This document shows positions 26,395 through 34,931 of a DNA stretch of 64,000 nucleotides, piece by piece. Source of the DNA: Pelomonas dachongensis (GTDB taxonomy: Bacteria > Pseudomonadota > Gammaproteobacteria > Burkholderiales > Burkholderiaceae_C); contig NZ_JBIGHY010000003.1 of assembly GCF_043555865.1 (NCBI RefSeq), positions 558,001-622,000 of the forward strand, given 5' to 3'. The translations under genes were made by a program, and so were the position numbers. Below the pieces are notes generated by a model that worked only from the letters and a program-made list of their open reading frames with translations, ran no database searches and was not told where the DNA came from. Within the stretch, counting starts at the first letter, position 1; each line of letters starts with the position of its first letter.

Positions 26395-27118
26395 GCCCCT
26401 GTTCCCCAACCCCGGTTTCCCCGCGCTGCGAGCCGATCTTTTCGACGTGCCCACGCAGGCGCGCCTGACGCCCCCTGCAACGTCGCCACACCGTCCGCGC
26501 TTCCTGATGCTCTACGGCTCGCTGCGCGAGCGCGCCTACAGCCGGCTGCTGACATTCGAGGCCGCCCGGCTGCTGGAGGCCATGGGCGCGGAGGTGCGCA
26601 TCTTCGACCCCAGCGGCCTGCCGCTGCCCGACGACGCACCTGACAGCCACCCGAAGGTGCAGGAGCTGCGCCAATTGGCGCTGTGGTGCGAGGGCATGGT
26701 CTGGACCTCGCCCGAGCGGCATGGCGCCATGACCGGCATCATGAAGGCGCAGATCGACTGGATCCCGCTGAGCGCCGGTGCCGTGCGGCCGACGCAAGGC
26801 AAGACGCTGGCCGTCATGCAGGTGTGCGGCGGCTCGCAGTCGTTCAACGCGGTCAACCAGCTGCGCGTGCTGGGCCGCTGGATGCGCATGCTGACCATCC
26901 CCAACCAGTCTTCCGTCGCCAAGGCCTTCGCCGAGTTCGACGACGACGGACGCATGAAGCCCTCGGCCTTCTACGACCGCGTGGTGGACGTGATGGAAGA
27001 ACTCTTCAAGTTCACGCTGTTGACGCGCGACGTCGGTCCCTACCTGGTGGACCGCTACAGCGAGCGCAAGGAGAGCGCCGAGGCACTGTCCCGGCGCGTG
27101 AACCAGCGCGCGATCTGA
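26387..27118 (+). CDS. arsH: organoarsenical oxidase/NADPH-FMN oxidoreductase ArsH
   Basis: This 243-residue flavodoxin-fold protein has the FMN phosphate loop LYGSLRERAYSRLL, the TSPERHGAMTGIMKAQIDWIPL segment typical of ArsH, and the VCGGSQSFNAVNQLR region. ArsH proteins oxidise trivalent organoarsenicals and also reduce metals or quinones with NADPH. The start overlaps the end of aqpS. A GC-rich hairpin without a T run lies 6 to 31 bases after its stop and may end the operon. Confidence 0.92.
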   Translation: MSEPLFPNPGFPALRADLFDVPTQARLTPPATSPHRPRFLMLYGSLRERAYSRLLTFEAARLLEAMGAEVRIFDPSGLPLPDDAPDSHPKVQELRQLALWCEGMVWTSPERHGAMTGIMKAQIDWIPLSAGAVRPTQGKTLAVMQVCGGSQSFNAVNQLRVLGRWMRMLTIPNQSSVAKAFAEFDDDGRMKPSAFYDRVVDVMEELFKFTLLTRDVGPYLVDRYSERKESAEALSRRVNQRAI

Positions 27119-27124
27119 GCCGGA

Positions 27125-27149
27125 CCCGCGGGGCTTCGAGCCCAGCGGG
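27125..27149. terminator. hairpin between arsH and the convergent SDR gene
   Basis: CCCGC pairs with GCGGG and, inside it, GGGCT pairs with AGCCC around a TCG loop. No T run follows on either strand, so this is at best an incomplete intrinsic terminator. It lies between two convergent stops, where a terminator is expected. Confidence 0.4.
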
Positions 27150-27178
27150 CTGCCATTGACAACCAGACCCGGCTTGAC

Positions 27179-28048
27179 TCAGGCCGCCTGCGCTCGCGGG
27201 AAATCCGTCGACGCCGCCACCTCGTGCCAGGCGGCCGTCTCGCGCTCGACGAACGCGTGCTTGTCGGCAATCACCCGCAGCGTGTCCGTGCCCAGCGGCA
27301 GGCGCAGCGGTGGCGTTCGGGCGTCCACCAGCTTCAGCATCGCCAGCGCCAGGCGCTCGGGGTCGCCGGGCTGGTTCAGGCTGATCTGCTTGGCGGCCTC
27401 GCGCACCGCGCCCGCCGTGGCGGCATAGTCGGCCAGCACGCGTGGCGACGTGACCAGCGACTGGCCCTCCAGGAACTCGGTGCGGAAGTAGCCCGGCTCG
27501 ACGACGGTGGCGTGGATGCCCAGCGGTGTCAGCTCGGCATGCAGCGCTTCGGTGATGCCTTCGACGGCGAACTTGGTCGAGCAGTACACGCCGAAGCCGG
27601 CGCTGGACTGAACCCCGCCCAGCGACGAGACGTTGATGACGTGGCCGCTGCGGCGCTCGCGCATGGTTGGCAGCACGGCCCGCGTCACGTTCAGCAGGCC
27701 GAACACGTTGGTCTCGTACAGCCGTCGCACCTCGTCGGCGCTGGCCTCCTCCACGGCACCCAGCAGGCCGTAGCCGGCGTTGTTGACCAGCACGTCGACC
27801 CTGCCGAAGCGGGCCAGCGCGGCGGCCACTGCCTGCGCGGCCTGGGCCTCGTCGGTCACGTCCAGGCTGACGGCCAGCAGGCCCGGCTGCGCGCCGAAGC
27901 GTTGCGTGACTGCCGCCGCGTCGCGGGCGGTGGCAACGACGGCGTCGCCGCGGCCCAGCGCGGCAGCCGTGATGCGCGCGCCGATGCCGCGCGAGGCGCC
28001 GGTGATGAACCAGACGCGCTGGCAGGGGGACGAGGTGATGGTGGTCAT
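27179..28048 (-). CDS. short-chain dehydrogenase/reductase
   Basis: The ATG at 28048 is preceded by aagga and yields 289 residues. It has the classical SDR cofactor motif TGASRGIGARIT, the NNAG motif (VNNAGYGLLG), the catalytic Ser (NVSSLGG) and Tyr-x3-Lys (YCSTKFAVEG). The helix after it (LHAELTPLGIHATVVEPGYFRTEF) is typical of the classical family. It should oxidise or reduce a small alcohol/carbonyl with NAD(P). The LysR regulator directly upstream is divergent, the usual arrangement in which the regulator controls the enzyme. Confidence 0.9.
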   Translation of the reverse strand: MTTITSSPCQRVWFITGASRGIGARITAAALGRGDAVVATARDAAAVTQRFGAQPGLLAVSLDVTDEAQAAQAVAAALARFGRVDVLVNNAGYGLLGAVEEASADEVRRLYETNVFGLLNVTRAVLPTMRERRSGHVINVSSLGGVQSSAGFGVYCSTKFAVEGITEALHAELTPLGIHATVVEPGYFRTEFLEGQSLVTSPRVLADYAATAGAVREAAKQISLNQPGDPERLALAMLKLVDARTPPLRLPLGTDTLRVIADKHAFVERETAAWHEVAASTDFPRAQAA

Positions 28049-28172
28049 GGCGTTTCCTTGCAGTGAGGAGTGTTGAAGGGTGGAAGCTCGGCCGATGGGC
28101 GGCAATGTAGGCATCCGATTGATGTCGAACTAGCCCAGAATCACTTCATTGATTGGCAAGGAGATCGTGACA

Positions 28173-29132
28173 GTGGCCTTCAACGAACTGCGCGCCATCG
28201 CCGTCTTCACGCAGGCCGCCGAGCTGGGCAGCCTGCGCCAGGCGGCGGTATCACAGGGCATCACGCCGCAAGCCGCCAGCCAGGCGCTGACGCAGCTGGA
28301 GGCGCACCTGGGTGTGCGCCTGTTCCACCGCACGACGCGGCGGCTCAGCCTGACCGAGGAGGGGCAGCGCTTCCTCACCGCAGCCGCGCCGGGACTTCAG
28401 TCGTTGCAACGTGCGCTGCATGGCGCCCGCCAGGGGCGCGACGCCATCGCCGGCCCGCTGCGCATCGCGGCGCCGCGCTCCATCATGCTGCCGGTGCTGT
28501 GGCCGCTGATCGAGGCCTTCTGTGCGCGCCACCCCGACATCGAGCCCGATGTGCAGCTCGACGACCGCATCGGCGACTGGGTGCAGGAGCGTGTGGACGT
28601 CGGCTTTCGCGCGGGCAGCCCGCCGGCGGAAGGCGTCATCGCGCGCCACCTGCTGCCGTTGCAGCTGGTCGTCTGCGCATCACCCGACTACATCGCCCGG
28701 CACGGTGCGCCGCGCTCCATCGACGAGCTGGCGCGCCACCGCTGCAGCGGCTTCCGCCATCCCAGCACCGGCAAGGTCATGGCCTGGGAGTTCGCGGTCG
28801 GCGGCGAGATCGTCGCGCGCGACGTCGCCTCGGTCGTCGTCACCAACGACGTCGAGCTGGAGGCGAATGCCGTCGTCGCCGGGCAGTGCATCGGCCAGCT
28901 GGTGGGCGTGACGGCCGCGCCGCTGGTGCGTGCCGGCCGCCTGGTGCCGCTGCTGACGGCCCATGTCACCGACCACCTCGGCCTGTACCTCTACTACGGC
29001 AGCCGCGTCGCCCAGCCGGCGCGCGTGCGGGCCTTCATCGACCTGATCGTCGAGCAGCTGGACGTCAGCCAATGGGTGCTGAGCCCGCAGGAGCTGGCGG
29101 CTGCAGCGAAGCCCCGCAAGCCGCGGCGCTGA
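28173..29132 (+). CDS. LysR-family transcriptional regulator
   Basis: The protein has the LysR winged-helix N terminus (VFTQAAELGSLRQAAVSQGITPQAASQALTQLE shows its helix-turn-helix) and a periplasmic-binding-like effector domain from about residue 90. GTG at 28173 lies nine bases after aaggag; GTG at 28167 and TTG at 28149 are alternatives. The product of the chosen start is 319 residues. It is divergently transcribed from the SDR gene with 124 bases between. That region probably holds both promoters and the LysR boxes, although I could not single out a convincing box. Confidence 0.87.
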   Translation: MAFNELRAIAVFTQAAELGSLRQAAVSQGITPQAASQALTQLEAHLGVRLFHRTTRRLSLTEEGQRFLTAAAPGLQSLQRALHGARQGRDAIAGPLRIAAPRSIMLPVLWPLIEAFCARHPDIEPDVQLDDRIGDWVQERVDVGFRAGSPPAEGVIARHLLPLQLVVCASPDYIARHGAPRSIDELARHRCSGFRHPSTGKVMAWEFAVGGEIVARDVASVVVTNDVELEANAVVAGQCIGQLVGVTAAPLVRAGRLVPLLTAHVTDHLGLYLYYGSRVAQPARVRAFIDLIVEQLDVSQWVLSPQELAAAAKPRKPRR

Positions 29133-29165
29133 CGCGGCATCGATGCGGTACCGATGCGTCGCCAG

Positions 29166-29846
29166 CTATCCCAAGCCGCTCGTGCGCTGACGCCGGACGT
29201 CGCGCAGCTGCGCTGCAATGCAGAACCACAGGGCTGCCCAGCCCGCGCCGAAGGCCCAGCCGGCCAGCACGTCGCTGGCCCAGTGCACGCCCAGCATCAC
29301 GCGCGTGATGCCGACCAGCACGGCCATGAAGGCCGCGATGCCCACCACGAAGACGCGCAGGCGCAGCCCGTCGTGGCGCTGAGCCACCAGCACGCCCACG
29401 GTCAGGTAGAACACCGCCGACATGCTGGCGTGGCCGCTCGGGAAGCTCAGCCCTTCCTGCACCAGCGCCGCGAAAGCGGGGTCGGGCCGGGCGCGACCAA
29501 AGCCCGCCTTCAGCGCGGTGACGGCCAGCGCGCCGGTGATCATCGCCACGCTGACCGCGACCGCGCGCGCCAGCCGGCCCACGGTGCACAGGTAGACGGC
29601 GGCCAGCACGGTGAACAGCGTCATCACCGGCGTGCTGCCCAGGGCGCTGAGCTCGCGCATGATGGCTTCGACGAGGGGATGTGTGGCTCGCCATTGCTGG
29701 GCCAGCTGCAGGGCGGCCTGATCCCAGTGCTGGGTGTTGTCCTCGCGCATTTCGCCGGCCAGTGCGCCGAAGAGGCTCAACGCGAACATCGCGAAGGCGA
29801 AGGTCAGCCAGCGGCGCAGGCGTGGGGAGGGGTCGCGGAAGTTCAT
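29166..29846 (-). CDS. PAP2-family membrane phosphatase
   Basis: This 226-residue membrane protein with about six helices shows all three acid-phosphatase signatures: KAGFGRARPD (KX6RP), FPSGHAS (PSGH) and TRVMLGVHWASDV (SRX5H, with Thr in the Ser position). The catalytic His is in HWASD. Members dephosphorylate undecaprenyl pyrophosphate, phosphatidate or PGP at the periplasmic face of the inner membrane; which one applies is unclear. Its start overlaps the stop of the unknown gene upstream (ATGA). Confidence 0.87.
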   Translation of the reverse strand: MNFRDPSPRLRRWLTFAFAMFALSLFGALAGEMREDNTQHWDQAALQLAQQWRATHPLVEAIMRELSALGSTPVMTLFTVLAAVYLCTVGRLARAVAVSVAMITGALAVTALKAGFGRARPDPAFAALVQEGLSFPSGHASMSAVFYLTVGVLVAQRHDGLRLRVFVVGIAAFMAVLVGITRVMLGVHWASDVLAGWAFGAGWAALWFCIAAQLRDVRRQRTSGLG

Positions 29847-30490
29847 GGTGGGCTCAGCAGCGCCTTGGCCGCCTCGATGCGCAGCGCAAGCGGCGCGGAT
29901 TCGTCGTTCAGCACGCGCTGCAGGAAGCCGCGCGGGTCCAGGTCGGCAGTCTCGCCGGGCGCCGCGGCCACCGGCGTGGGAGCGGGCTGCAGGGCCTGCA
30001 TCGCCGCGTCGAAGGCGCTGGGCTTGATGCAGGCCAGCCGCGCCAGCAGGTCGGCCTGGCCGTCGGCGCCGGGCTGGATGTCCAACCAGGGCGTGTCGGC
30101 GAACACCGGCGCGAGGTCAGGCGCGACGAAGGCGGACCAATTGCCCGTCGCGGTGTCCTGGGCAGGCAGGGCGGGCAGCGCGGCCCCGGCAAGCAACCGC
30201 AGTCGCGAGGCGGCGATGCCGGGCAGGTAGCGCGCCTGCAGCCGGGCGAGGAAGTCGGTCGCGCGGGCCGGCGTCACCGGCTGCTGCAGCGAGAACCACA
30301 GCTGCAGGCCGTCGGTGCCCGACACGGCAATGCCAGGTGCCGGCAGCTGCAGCTCGGCCTGCACACCGCGCCAGACGGCACCCAGCGCGGTCCAGTCGGC
30401 CGGCCGTGCCAGTTCCAGCAGCAGGCCGCGCACGCCATCCGGCGCCGGCGGCGGGTACAGGCGATGCAGTTCGGAATGAAGACGGTTCAT
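29843..30490 (-). CDS. hypothetical protein, 215 aa
   Basis: No family is named with confidence. The ATG at 30490 gives 215 residues with no signal peptide or membrane span. The middle part (GLQLWFSLQQPVTPARATDFLARLQ) is reminiscent of the small archaeo-eukaryotic primase-like domains in which an 'LWF'-type strand precedes a helix, but the catalytic acidic pair is not obvious, so this is only a hint. It is co-translated with the PAP2 gene by an ATGA overlap and divergent from the haloperoxidase. Confidence 0.6.
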   Translation of the reverse strand: MNRLHSELHRLYPPPAPDGVRGLLLELARPADWTALGAVWRGVQAELQLPAPGIAVSGTDGLQLWFSLQQPVTPARATDFLARLQARYLPGIAASRLRLLAGAALPALPAQDTATGNWSAFVAPDLAPVFADTPWLDIQPGADGQADLLARLACIKPSAFDAAMQALQPAPTPVAAAPGETADLDPRGFLQRVLNDESAPLALRIEAAKALLSPP

Positions 30491-30637
30491 GGGCTCAAGC
30501 CTGCCACAACAGCGGACGGTCCAAAGAGGCTGCCAGCGCTTTCGCCGCACTCAACAGAACTGGCGATGCCTGCCAGCGCACGGCCTTTGACACTGCCGTC
30601 GCTCATCGCGAGCGCCTCTTCGCCAACCGGAGTGACC

Positions 30638-32407
30638 ATGTTGAACCTGCCACCTCTCCAAGAAACCCCCGGCCTCAACGACTACGCGGTTCTTTACTGG
30701 AACCACGTCGGGCTGCAGATGAACCGCATCACCCACTCGCTCGGCGGACCGCAGGGCGGGCCGACGATGAGTTCGCGCGCTCTCGGCCTGCTGCATCTGG
30801 CCATGCACGACGCCTACTTGGGCTGGCTGGGCAGCACCACGCCATCGCCTTACCTGCCCGTGGGCGAGCGGCCGGCACCTCCAGCCGGCGCGGATGCTGC
30901 TGACGCCGACGCCGCCTTGACCGGCGCCGCCCTGCATGTGCTCGACGCGCTGTACGCGAACGCGGCAGGCGCTGGCATCTCCCTCGTCGCGCGCGACACG
31001 CTGACCAGCAGTCTGAACGGCATGGTCAGCGCCTACTTGCCACGAGTCGACGTGTTGTCTCCGGCGCATTGCTACGGCAGTGCGGTCGCGGTGGCGGTCA
31101 TGAAGCGGCTGGCCGTTCAGCCCGGCGAGCCCGGGGCCGACCAAGGGCGGTACGAGCCCAGGCATGAGCGCTCGTACTTCTCCGACGAGCCGATCAATCC
31201 GTTGCGCCAGGTACTGCTGGACCCCAATGATCCTTCGCGCGGCACGCGGTCGCGGCGCGTCTACCACGGGCCGTATTACGGCGAGACAGCGCGGACGTTT
31301 GCGGTGCACGATGCCGCAGGCCACCAGTTGCAGCCGCCGCCCTACGACAAGGAGCGCAAGGCGGGTGGTGTCACCGCCCCGGCGGCGGCGGCGGAGTACG
31401 TCGCCGCGGTGGAGGAGGTGAAGGCGCTGGGTGGGGCCAGGGGACAGCCGGGCACCACCCGAACCCCCGACCAGACCGTCGCGGGCGTCTACTGGGCCTA
31501 CGACGGCGCCAACCTGATCGGTACGCCGCCGCGGCTGTACAACCAGATCGTGCGCGAGATCGCGTGGGCACGCCGCGACCCGGCGGCAACGCCTGCTGCC
31601 AGGGCGGCCAACACGGCGGCGTTCGTCCGCCTCTTCGCGCTGTGCAATGTCGCAATGGCCGACGCGGGCAAATTCTCCTGGAAGGAGAAGTACCGCTGGG
31701 ACTTCTGGCGGCCGTTGACCGGCGTGCGGGAGCACGATACCGCCGGAAATCCCATCCGCGTCGGCGACCCGTTCTGGGTGTCGCTGGGTGCGCCGGACAC
31801 CAACACCAACCGCATCTCTTTCAAGCCGCCGTTCCCGGCCTATCCGTCGGGGCACGCCACGTTTGGCGCGGCCTGCTTCCAGATGGTTCGGTTGTTCTAC
31901 AAGCAAGGCGTGGCGGGGTTCGACCCCACCCAGGCTGGCTTTGATCCCAACAAGGTAGACGACATCGAGTTCACCTTCGTGTCGGAAGAGCTCAACGGCG
32001 TCAGCCGGGACCTGTATGCGCCTCACGATCCCGCACTGCCCTTGGACGAACAGCCTGGCACCGTGCGCACGCGGATCGAGCGCAGCTTCCCGTCGTTGTG
32101 GTCGGCCATTTTCGAGAACGCCTTCAGCCGCATTTACCTGGGGGTGCACTGGCGCTTCGATGCGGCAGCGGCGGCGGACATCAAGCAGCCCGGGACGGAA
32201 CAGAACAAGCCCGCGCATGAAATCGTCTACAGCGAAGTCTGGACGGCGCCGCGGGGCGCGGCGGGCCCATTCCCAACTGGTGGGGTGCCGTTGGGTCTGG
32301 GCATCGCCAACGACATCTGGCGCCATGGCCTGACGCCGCCTGTCGACGACAAGCCCGCGGGCGGCGCCAGCAGCGAAGTCAAGCACAGCAACACGACGCG
32401 CGGTTGA
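30638..32407 (+). CDS. vanadium-dependent haloperoxidase-like phosphatase-fold enzyme
   Basis: This 589-residue protein carries the vanadate/phosphate-binding triad of the haloperoxidase-PAP2 superfamily. Lys351 and Arg-Pro lie in KYRWDFWRP, PSGH begins at residue 403, and SRIYLGVH runs from 497 to His504. Length and the long N-terminal helical region match vanadium haloperoxidases, which oxidise halides with H2O2, better than simple phosphatases. A ggag site six bases before the ATG at 30638 supports the start. The 29-codon extension from an earlier ATG lacks a site and gives no signal peptide. No Tat or Sec signal is evident. Confidence 0.85.
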   Translation: MLNLPPLQETPGLNDYAVLYWNHVGLQMNRITHSLGGPQGGPTMSSRALGLLHLAMHDAYLGWLGSTTPSPYLPVGERPAPPAGADAADADAALTGAALHVLDALYANAAGAGISLVARDTLTSSLNGMVSAYLPRVDVLSPAHCYGSAVAVAVMKRLAVQPGEPGADQGRYEPRHERSYFSDEPINPLRQVLLDPNDPSRGTRSRRVYHGPYYGETARTFAVHDAAGHQLQPPPYDKERKAGGVTAPAAAAEYVAAVEEVKALGGARGQPGTTRTPDQTVAGVYWAYDGANLIGTPPRLYNQIVREIAWARRDPAATPAARAANTAAFVRLFALCNVAMADAGKFSWKEKYRWDFWRPLTGVREHDTAGNPIRVGDPFWVSLGAPDTNTNRISFKPPFPAYPSGHATFGAACFQMVRLFYKQGVAGFDPTQAGFDPNKVDDIEFTFVSEELNGVSRDLYAPHDPALPLDEQPGTVRTRIERSFPSLWSAIFENAFSRIYLGVHWRFDAAAAADIKQPGTEQNKPAHEIVYSEVWTAPRGAAGPFPTGGVPLGLGIANDIWRHGLTPPVDDKPAGGASSEVKHSNTTRG

Positions 32408-32433
32408 AGCGCTCGTGCAGTCTCAGGAGCTCC

Positions 32434-32772
32434 TCAAGCCTGCCACACTCCGTAGCCTTGCTCCCGCAGCGCGATGGCCAGCTCCACCTCCATGTCGCGC
32501 GCCGCGTCGTAGGGCATGGGGTTGTAGACCTCGTACAGCGCCGGCAGCAAGCGCTCGCCGTACTTCAGCACGAAGCGGTTGGCCTGCACGCCCGCCATGT
32601 GGCGGTCAAAGCGCAGGTCGGGGTCGAGCCCGGTCATGCCGACGTAGACGCAGGGCCGGGTGATGTCGTGATCGGGGTTGGCCTTGCGGAAGGCGGGCTC
32701 ATTCCAGACCTGCGCCGACAGCAGCACCACGTACACGTGGTGGTGGTGCCCCGCGCGCCGTCGTGGCGTCAC
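32434..32772 (-). CDS. GIY-YIG-like small protein
   Basis: This 112-residue protein has the pattern HVYVVLL then CVYVGMTGLDPDLRFDRHMAG, which mirrors the GIY-x10-YIG core of GIY-YIG endonuclease domains. It also has an Arg and His downstream and a Glu near the C terminus (MEVELAIALRE). It would be a single-domain, UvrC-N-like nuclease, or a degenerate member. The GTG start overlaps the stop of the DUF2242 lipoprotein gene (GTGA), so the two are translationally coupled, which is odd for a cytosolic nuclease and a lipoprotein. Confidence 0.62.
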   Translation of the reverse strand: MTPRRRAGHHHHVYVVLLSAQVWNEPAFRKANPDHDITRPCVYVGMTGLDPDLRFDRHMAGVQANRFVLKYGERLLPALYEVYNPMPYDAARDMEVELAIALREQGYGVWQA

Positions 32773-33323
32773 CGCTCCGACGTGTTCTCGCGCAGCATGC
32801 GTTGCATCAGCACGAAGAACCGGTCGTAGAACTCGCCGGCTGGGATGGTCTCGGATGCGACCTTGACCAGCGAGTCCTCCGTGGACGACAGCGGTACCGA
32901 GATGGAGCCCAGCGCGCTGACGCCCAGGCTGGCAGCCTGCGAGTTCTTCTTCAGCACGTAGCGGTCCTGCTGCGCGCTGACGTAAGCGGTGGCGACCTGG
33001 TTCTTGGGGCCGTCGCCCACGCAGACGACGTTGAAGCCGATCTCCACGTGAACCTCGCCCTCGGGCTGGAAGCGCTTGGCGCCCTGCACCATGCCGCTGC
33101 CGGCCTTGCCGATCACGTAGCCCTGGCTCATCAGCGCGCGCCGCGCCGCCTCGCAGGTGTCGTCCACGCCCGCGTCGAACAGGCGCGAAAAGGTCTCTTC
33201 AGCGGCGAAGCTCTCGCCCTGGTAGACCTTGCGGGACTTGTCGGAGGCCTTGGGCAGGCCGCCGCAGCCCGCCAGCAGGACACCGAGCAGCAGCGGGAGG
33301 AACAGCGAGCAAAAACGTGGCAT
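32769..33323 (-). CDS. DUF2242-type lipoprotein
   Basis: The 184-residue protein starts with a lipoprotein signal peptide (MPRFCSLFLPLLLGVLLAGCGG). The remainder matches the DUF2242 pattern: a helix with an early Cys (DDTCEAARRALMSQGYVIGK), a strand with VQGAKRFQPEG, and a C-terminal helix (IPAGEFYDRFFVLMQRML). Function is unknown; it probably sits in the outer or inner membrane facing the periplasm. A start three codons upstream is possible. The gene lies immediately outside the left boundary of the cassette-bearing element. Confidence 0.78.
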   Translation of the reverse strand: MPRFCSLFLPLLLGVLLAGCGGLPKASDKSRKVYQGESFAAEETFSRLFDAGVDDTCEAARRALMSQGYVIGKAGSGMVQGAKRFQPEGEVHVEIGFNVVCVGDGPKNQVATAYVSAQQDRYVLKKNSQAASLGVSALGSISVPLSSTEDSLVKVASETIPAGEFYDRFFVLMQRMLRENTSER

Positions 33324-33470
33324 GGGGGCCATTATTCAGTGCGGTGGCAAGGCGGACCCTGGGCAACGCTCACGGCCTGCCAGCCGATGACAGCACTGCA
33401 CCCCGCGCAGGTGCCGGCGACACATCCCGGACCCGGCTGCCTGCAGTCAGAATGGCCGCAGGCGCCGAAG

Positions 33471-33600
33471 AACAAAGTTTCGAACTCGGCGCTGGGTGAG
33501 GGTGGCCGCTGATGCGACAAAATCACCGGCAAAGTTTCGAACTTTGAGCCCTTCGAGCGGTCTGGAACACGCTCGGTGTGCTGTCAATGTGTCGAACTTT
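33471..33600. repeat. left terminal repeat cluster (three copies)
   Basis: Three copies of one motif lie at 33471-33486 (AACAAAGTTTCGAACT), 33528-33546 (core CAAAGTTTCGAACTTTG) and 33582-33600 (TGTCAATGTGTCGAACTTT), about 55 bases apart and all in the same direction. The same motif occurs three times in inverted orientation at 39.13-39.20 kb. The 354 bases from the DUF2242 start to the first attC site hold nothing else that I can identify. Confidence 0.75.
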
Positions 33601-33676
33601 TCCCACGGGAAACGGTGGCTCCTCAAGCAACCCAAACGGGCGATGCGGTCCTGAACTGGTTGCTGCAGGGAGCCTT

Positions 33677-33733
33677 CTTCAACGTTGGCGCTCAGCGGGC
33701 GGCGAAGCCGTCCGCTGCAATGACAGGTTCGAC
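33677..33733 (-). repeat. attC-like site 1 (57 bp), after the DUF4304 cassette
   Basis: The ends are TTCAACG on the left and GTTCGAC on the right (plus strand). Inside are arms CAGCGG/CCGCTG and CGGC/GCCG around a GAA loop. It is the last site of the array and follows the DUF4304 stop by one base. Confidence 0.8.
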
Positions 33734-33734
33734 C

Positions 33735-34358
33735 TCATTGCAGGCTCGCTAGTTCGTTGAGCTCGTGCCGAAGCGCAACCGCGGTACCGATGCCCGCGAG
33801 CCCAATCGCGGCAAAGCGAGCGGACTCGGCAAAACGCCCTTGCGCACGACGCAGCCGAGCCAGAACGAGTGCCATTCGAACTTTCGTAGAACCAAAGCCT
33901 CGAAAGTCAAAATCTCCCGCCGCGAAGGCACCTGGTGATACTAAGTCGAAGGGCGATTCGGGTCGGCAGACATGGGAAAGCATCTCGCGGCCAGCAGTTT
34001 CGTAGATGGCGTTTGCTGCCTGCACCGCCGCATTCATGCTCTCGATGGTGGGCTCATGAATCCACCATTGATCAGCGTCGTCGCGCGATAGCCGGCGGCG
34101 AAACTCGCACAGCGGCTCCGTGATCTTCTTTGGATCGGGCAACTCGCCGAGAACATGGAAGACCGACAGCGGTTGCAAACCCAGGTTGATAGCGAACTGG
34201 CCGCCATGCCTGGAGCCCTGCACACTGACTACGTGCACCCAACCGTGGCGTACCCGTCGAAAGGTACGACCCGACCCGCCGAAGCCGTCAGCTCGCAGAC
34301 TCGGAACGAGGTGATCGCGCAAGGCAGCTTCCAAACGCGGGAGAGCAGCAGCCGTCAT
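33735..34358 (-). CDS. cassette gene 11: DUF4304-like protein
   Basis: This 207-residue protein begins with LPRLEAALRDHLVPSLRADGFGGSGRTFRRVRHGWVHVVSVQ, read as a helix, a loop with the GSGRTF motif, and strands (the motif parts are at residues 6-50). That is the pattern of DUF4304 proteins, common in integron cassettes and of unknown function. It is soluble with no signal. It is the cassette farthest from the attI-like junction and is followed directly by attC site 1. Its GC content is visibly lower than that of the flanking chromosome. Confidence 0.78.
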   Translation of the reverse strand: MTAAALPRLEAALRDHLVPSLRADGFGGSGRTFRRVRHGWVHVVSVQGSRHGGQFAINLGLQPLSVFHVLGELPDPKKITEPLCEFRRRLSRDDADQWWIHEPTIESMNAAVQAANAIYETAGREMLSHVCRPESPFDLVSPGAFAAGDFDFRGFGSTKVRMALVLARLRRAQGRFAESARFAAIGLAGIGTAVALRHELNELASLQ

Positions 34359-34361
34359 GAA

Positions 34362-34418
34362 ATCGAACGTTCGCGCTCAGCGGGCGGCGAACCCGTCCGC
34401 TGTAGCAAAAGGTTGAAC
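34362..34418 (-). repeat. attC-like site 2 (57 bp)
   Basis: The ends are ATCGAAC and GTTGAAC. It is near-identical to site 1 internally, except that the inner arm has a G-to-C change (GAACCCG), which weakens the inner stem. It separates the DUF4304 start from the DUF2199 stop. Confidence 0.82.
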
Positions 34419-34424
34419 ATCAAG

Positions 34425-34925
34425 CTACCCATGTAGGGCCGCCTCGACGATTTCTTGAACACGAGCCATAGTGATGCCGTCGCGCTGTTCGATGAAAAGC
34501 GGATGATCCGATGCCTCCAGCGTAACCACTGGCCGCTCACCTGCTGGCGATGTTTGGACCGAAGTCTTCAAGCTGAGAGTTGTTGGTTGGTATGGAAGCG
34601 CGCTCTGAAGCCAGCCGAAGTACGGGGGCTCGCTCTCTCGGCCTTCTTGCTCCCACAACTCGTTGACCCGCCGGAAGCTCGCTTCGCTCAGGGAAACCCA
34701 GACAAGCCACACGAACGAATCGGGGCCGTCGATGACCGGAAGCAGCAGGCGACCGAGTACGAAGAAATGCTCTCCCCGAATTACGCATTGATCGGACGAC
34801 AACCCGGAGTTCTCGCCACGCTCAGTCTCTGACAGTGAATTCCAAAGCGGGGGTGCTGGCGCTCCGAGGCACATTGGGAGTTCGTTGTGGTATTCGCCGC
34901 AGGTGGCGCAATGGAAGCCGCTCAT
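34425..34925 (-). CDS. cassette gene 10: DUF2199-like protein
   Basis: The ATG at 34925 gives 166 residues beginning MSGFHCATCGEYHNELPMCLG, with a Cys-x2-Cys pair near the N terminus as in DUF2199. The middle LSSDQCVIRGEHFFVLGRLLLPV and the run SFVWLVWVSLSEASFRRV also match that family (each quoted in part). DUF2199 proteins are small, soluble and of unknown function. The open frame extends 15 codons upstream into attC site 3, but the ATG chosen lies just inside the cassette boundary, as expected. Confidence 0.78.
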   Translation of the reverse strand: MSGFHCATCGEYHNELPMCLGAPAPPLWNSLSETERGENSGLSSDQCVIRGEHFFVLGRLLLPVIDGPDSFVWLVWVSLSEASFRRVNELWEQEGRESEPPYFGWLQSALPYQPTTLSLKTSVQTSPAGERPVVTLEASDHPLFIEQRDGITMARVQEIVEAALHG

Positions 34926-34931
34926 GCTGAT

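Noticed and set aside
34455..34832. 125-codon plus-strand frame within the DUF2199 cassette
   Set aside because: It is opposite a recognised family member, and all cassettes run on the minus strand.
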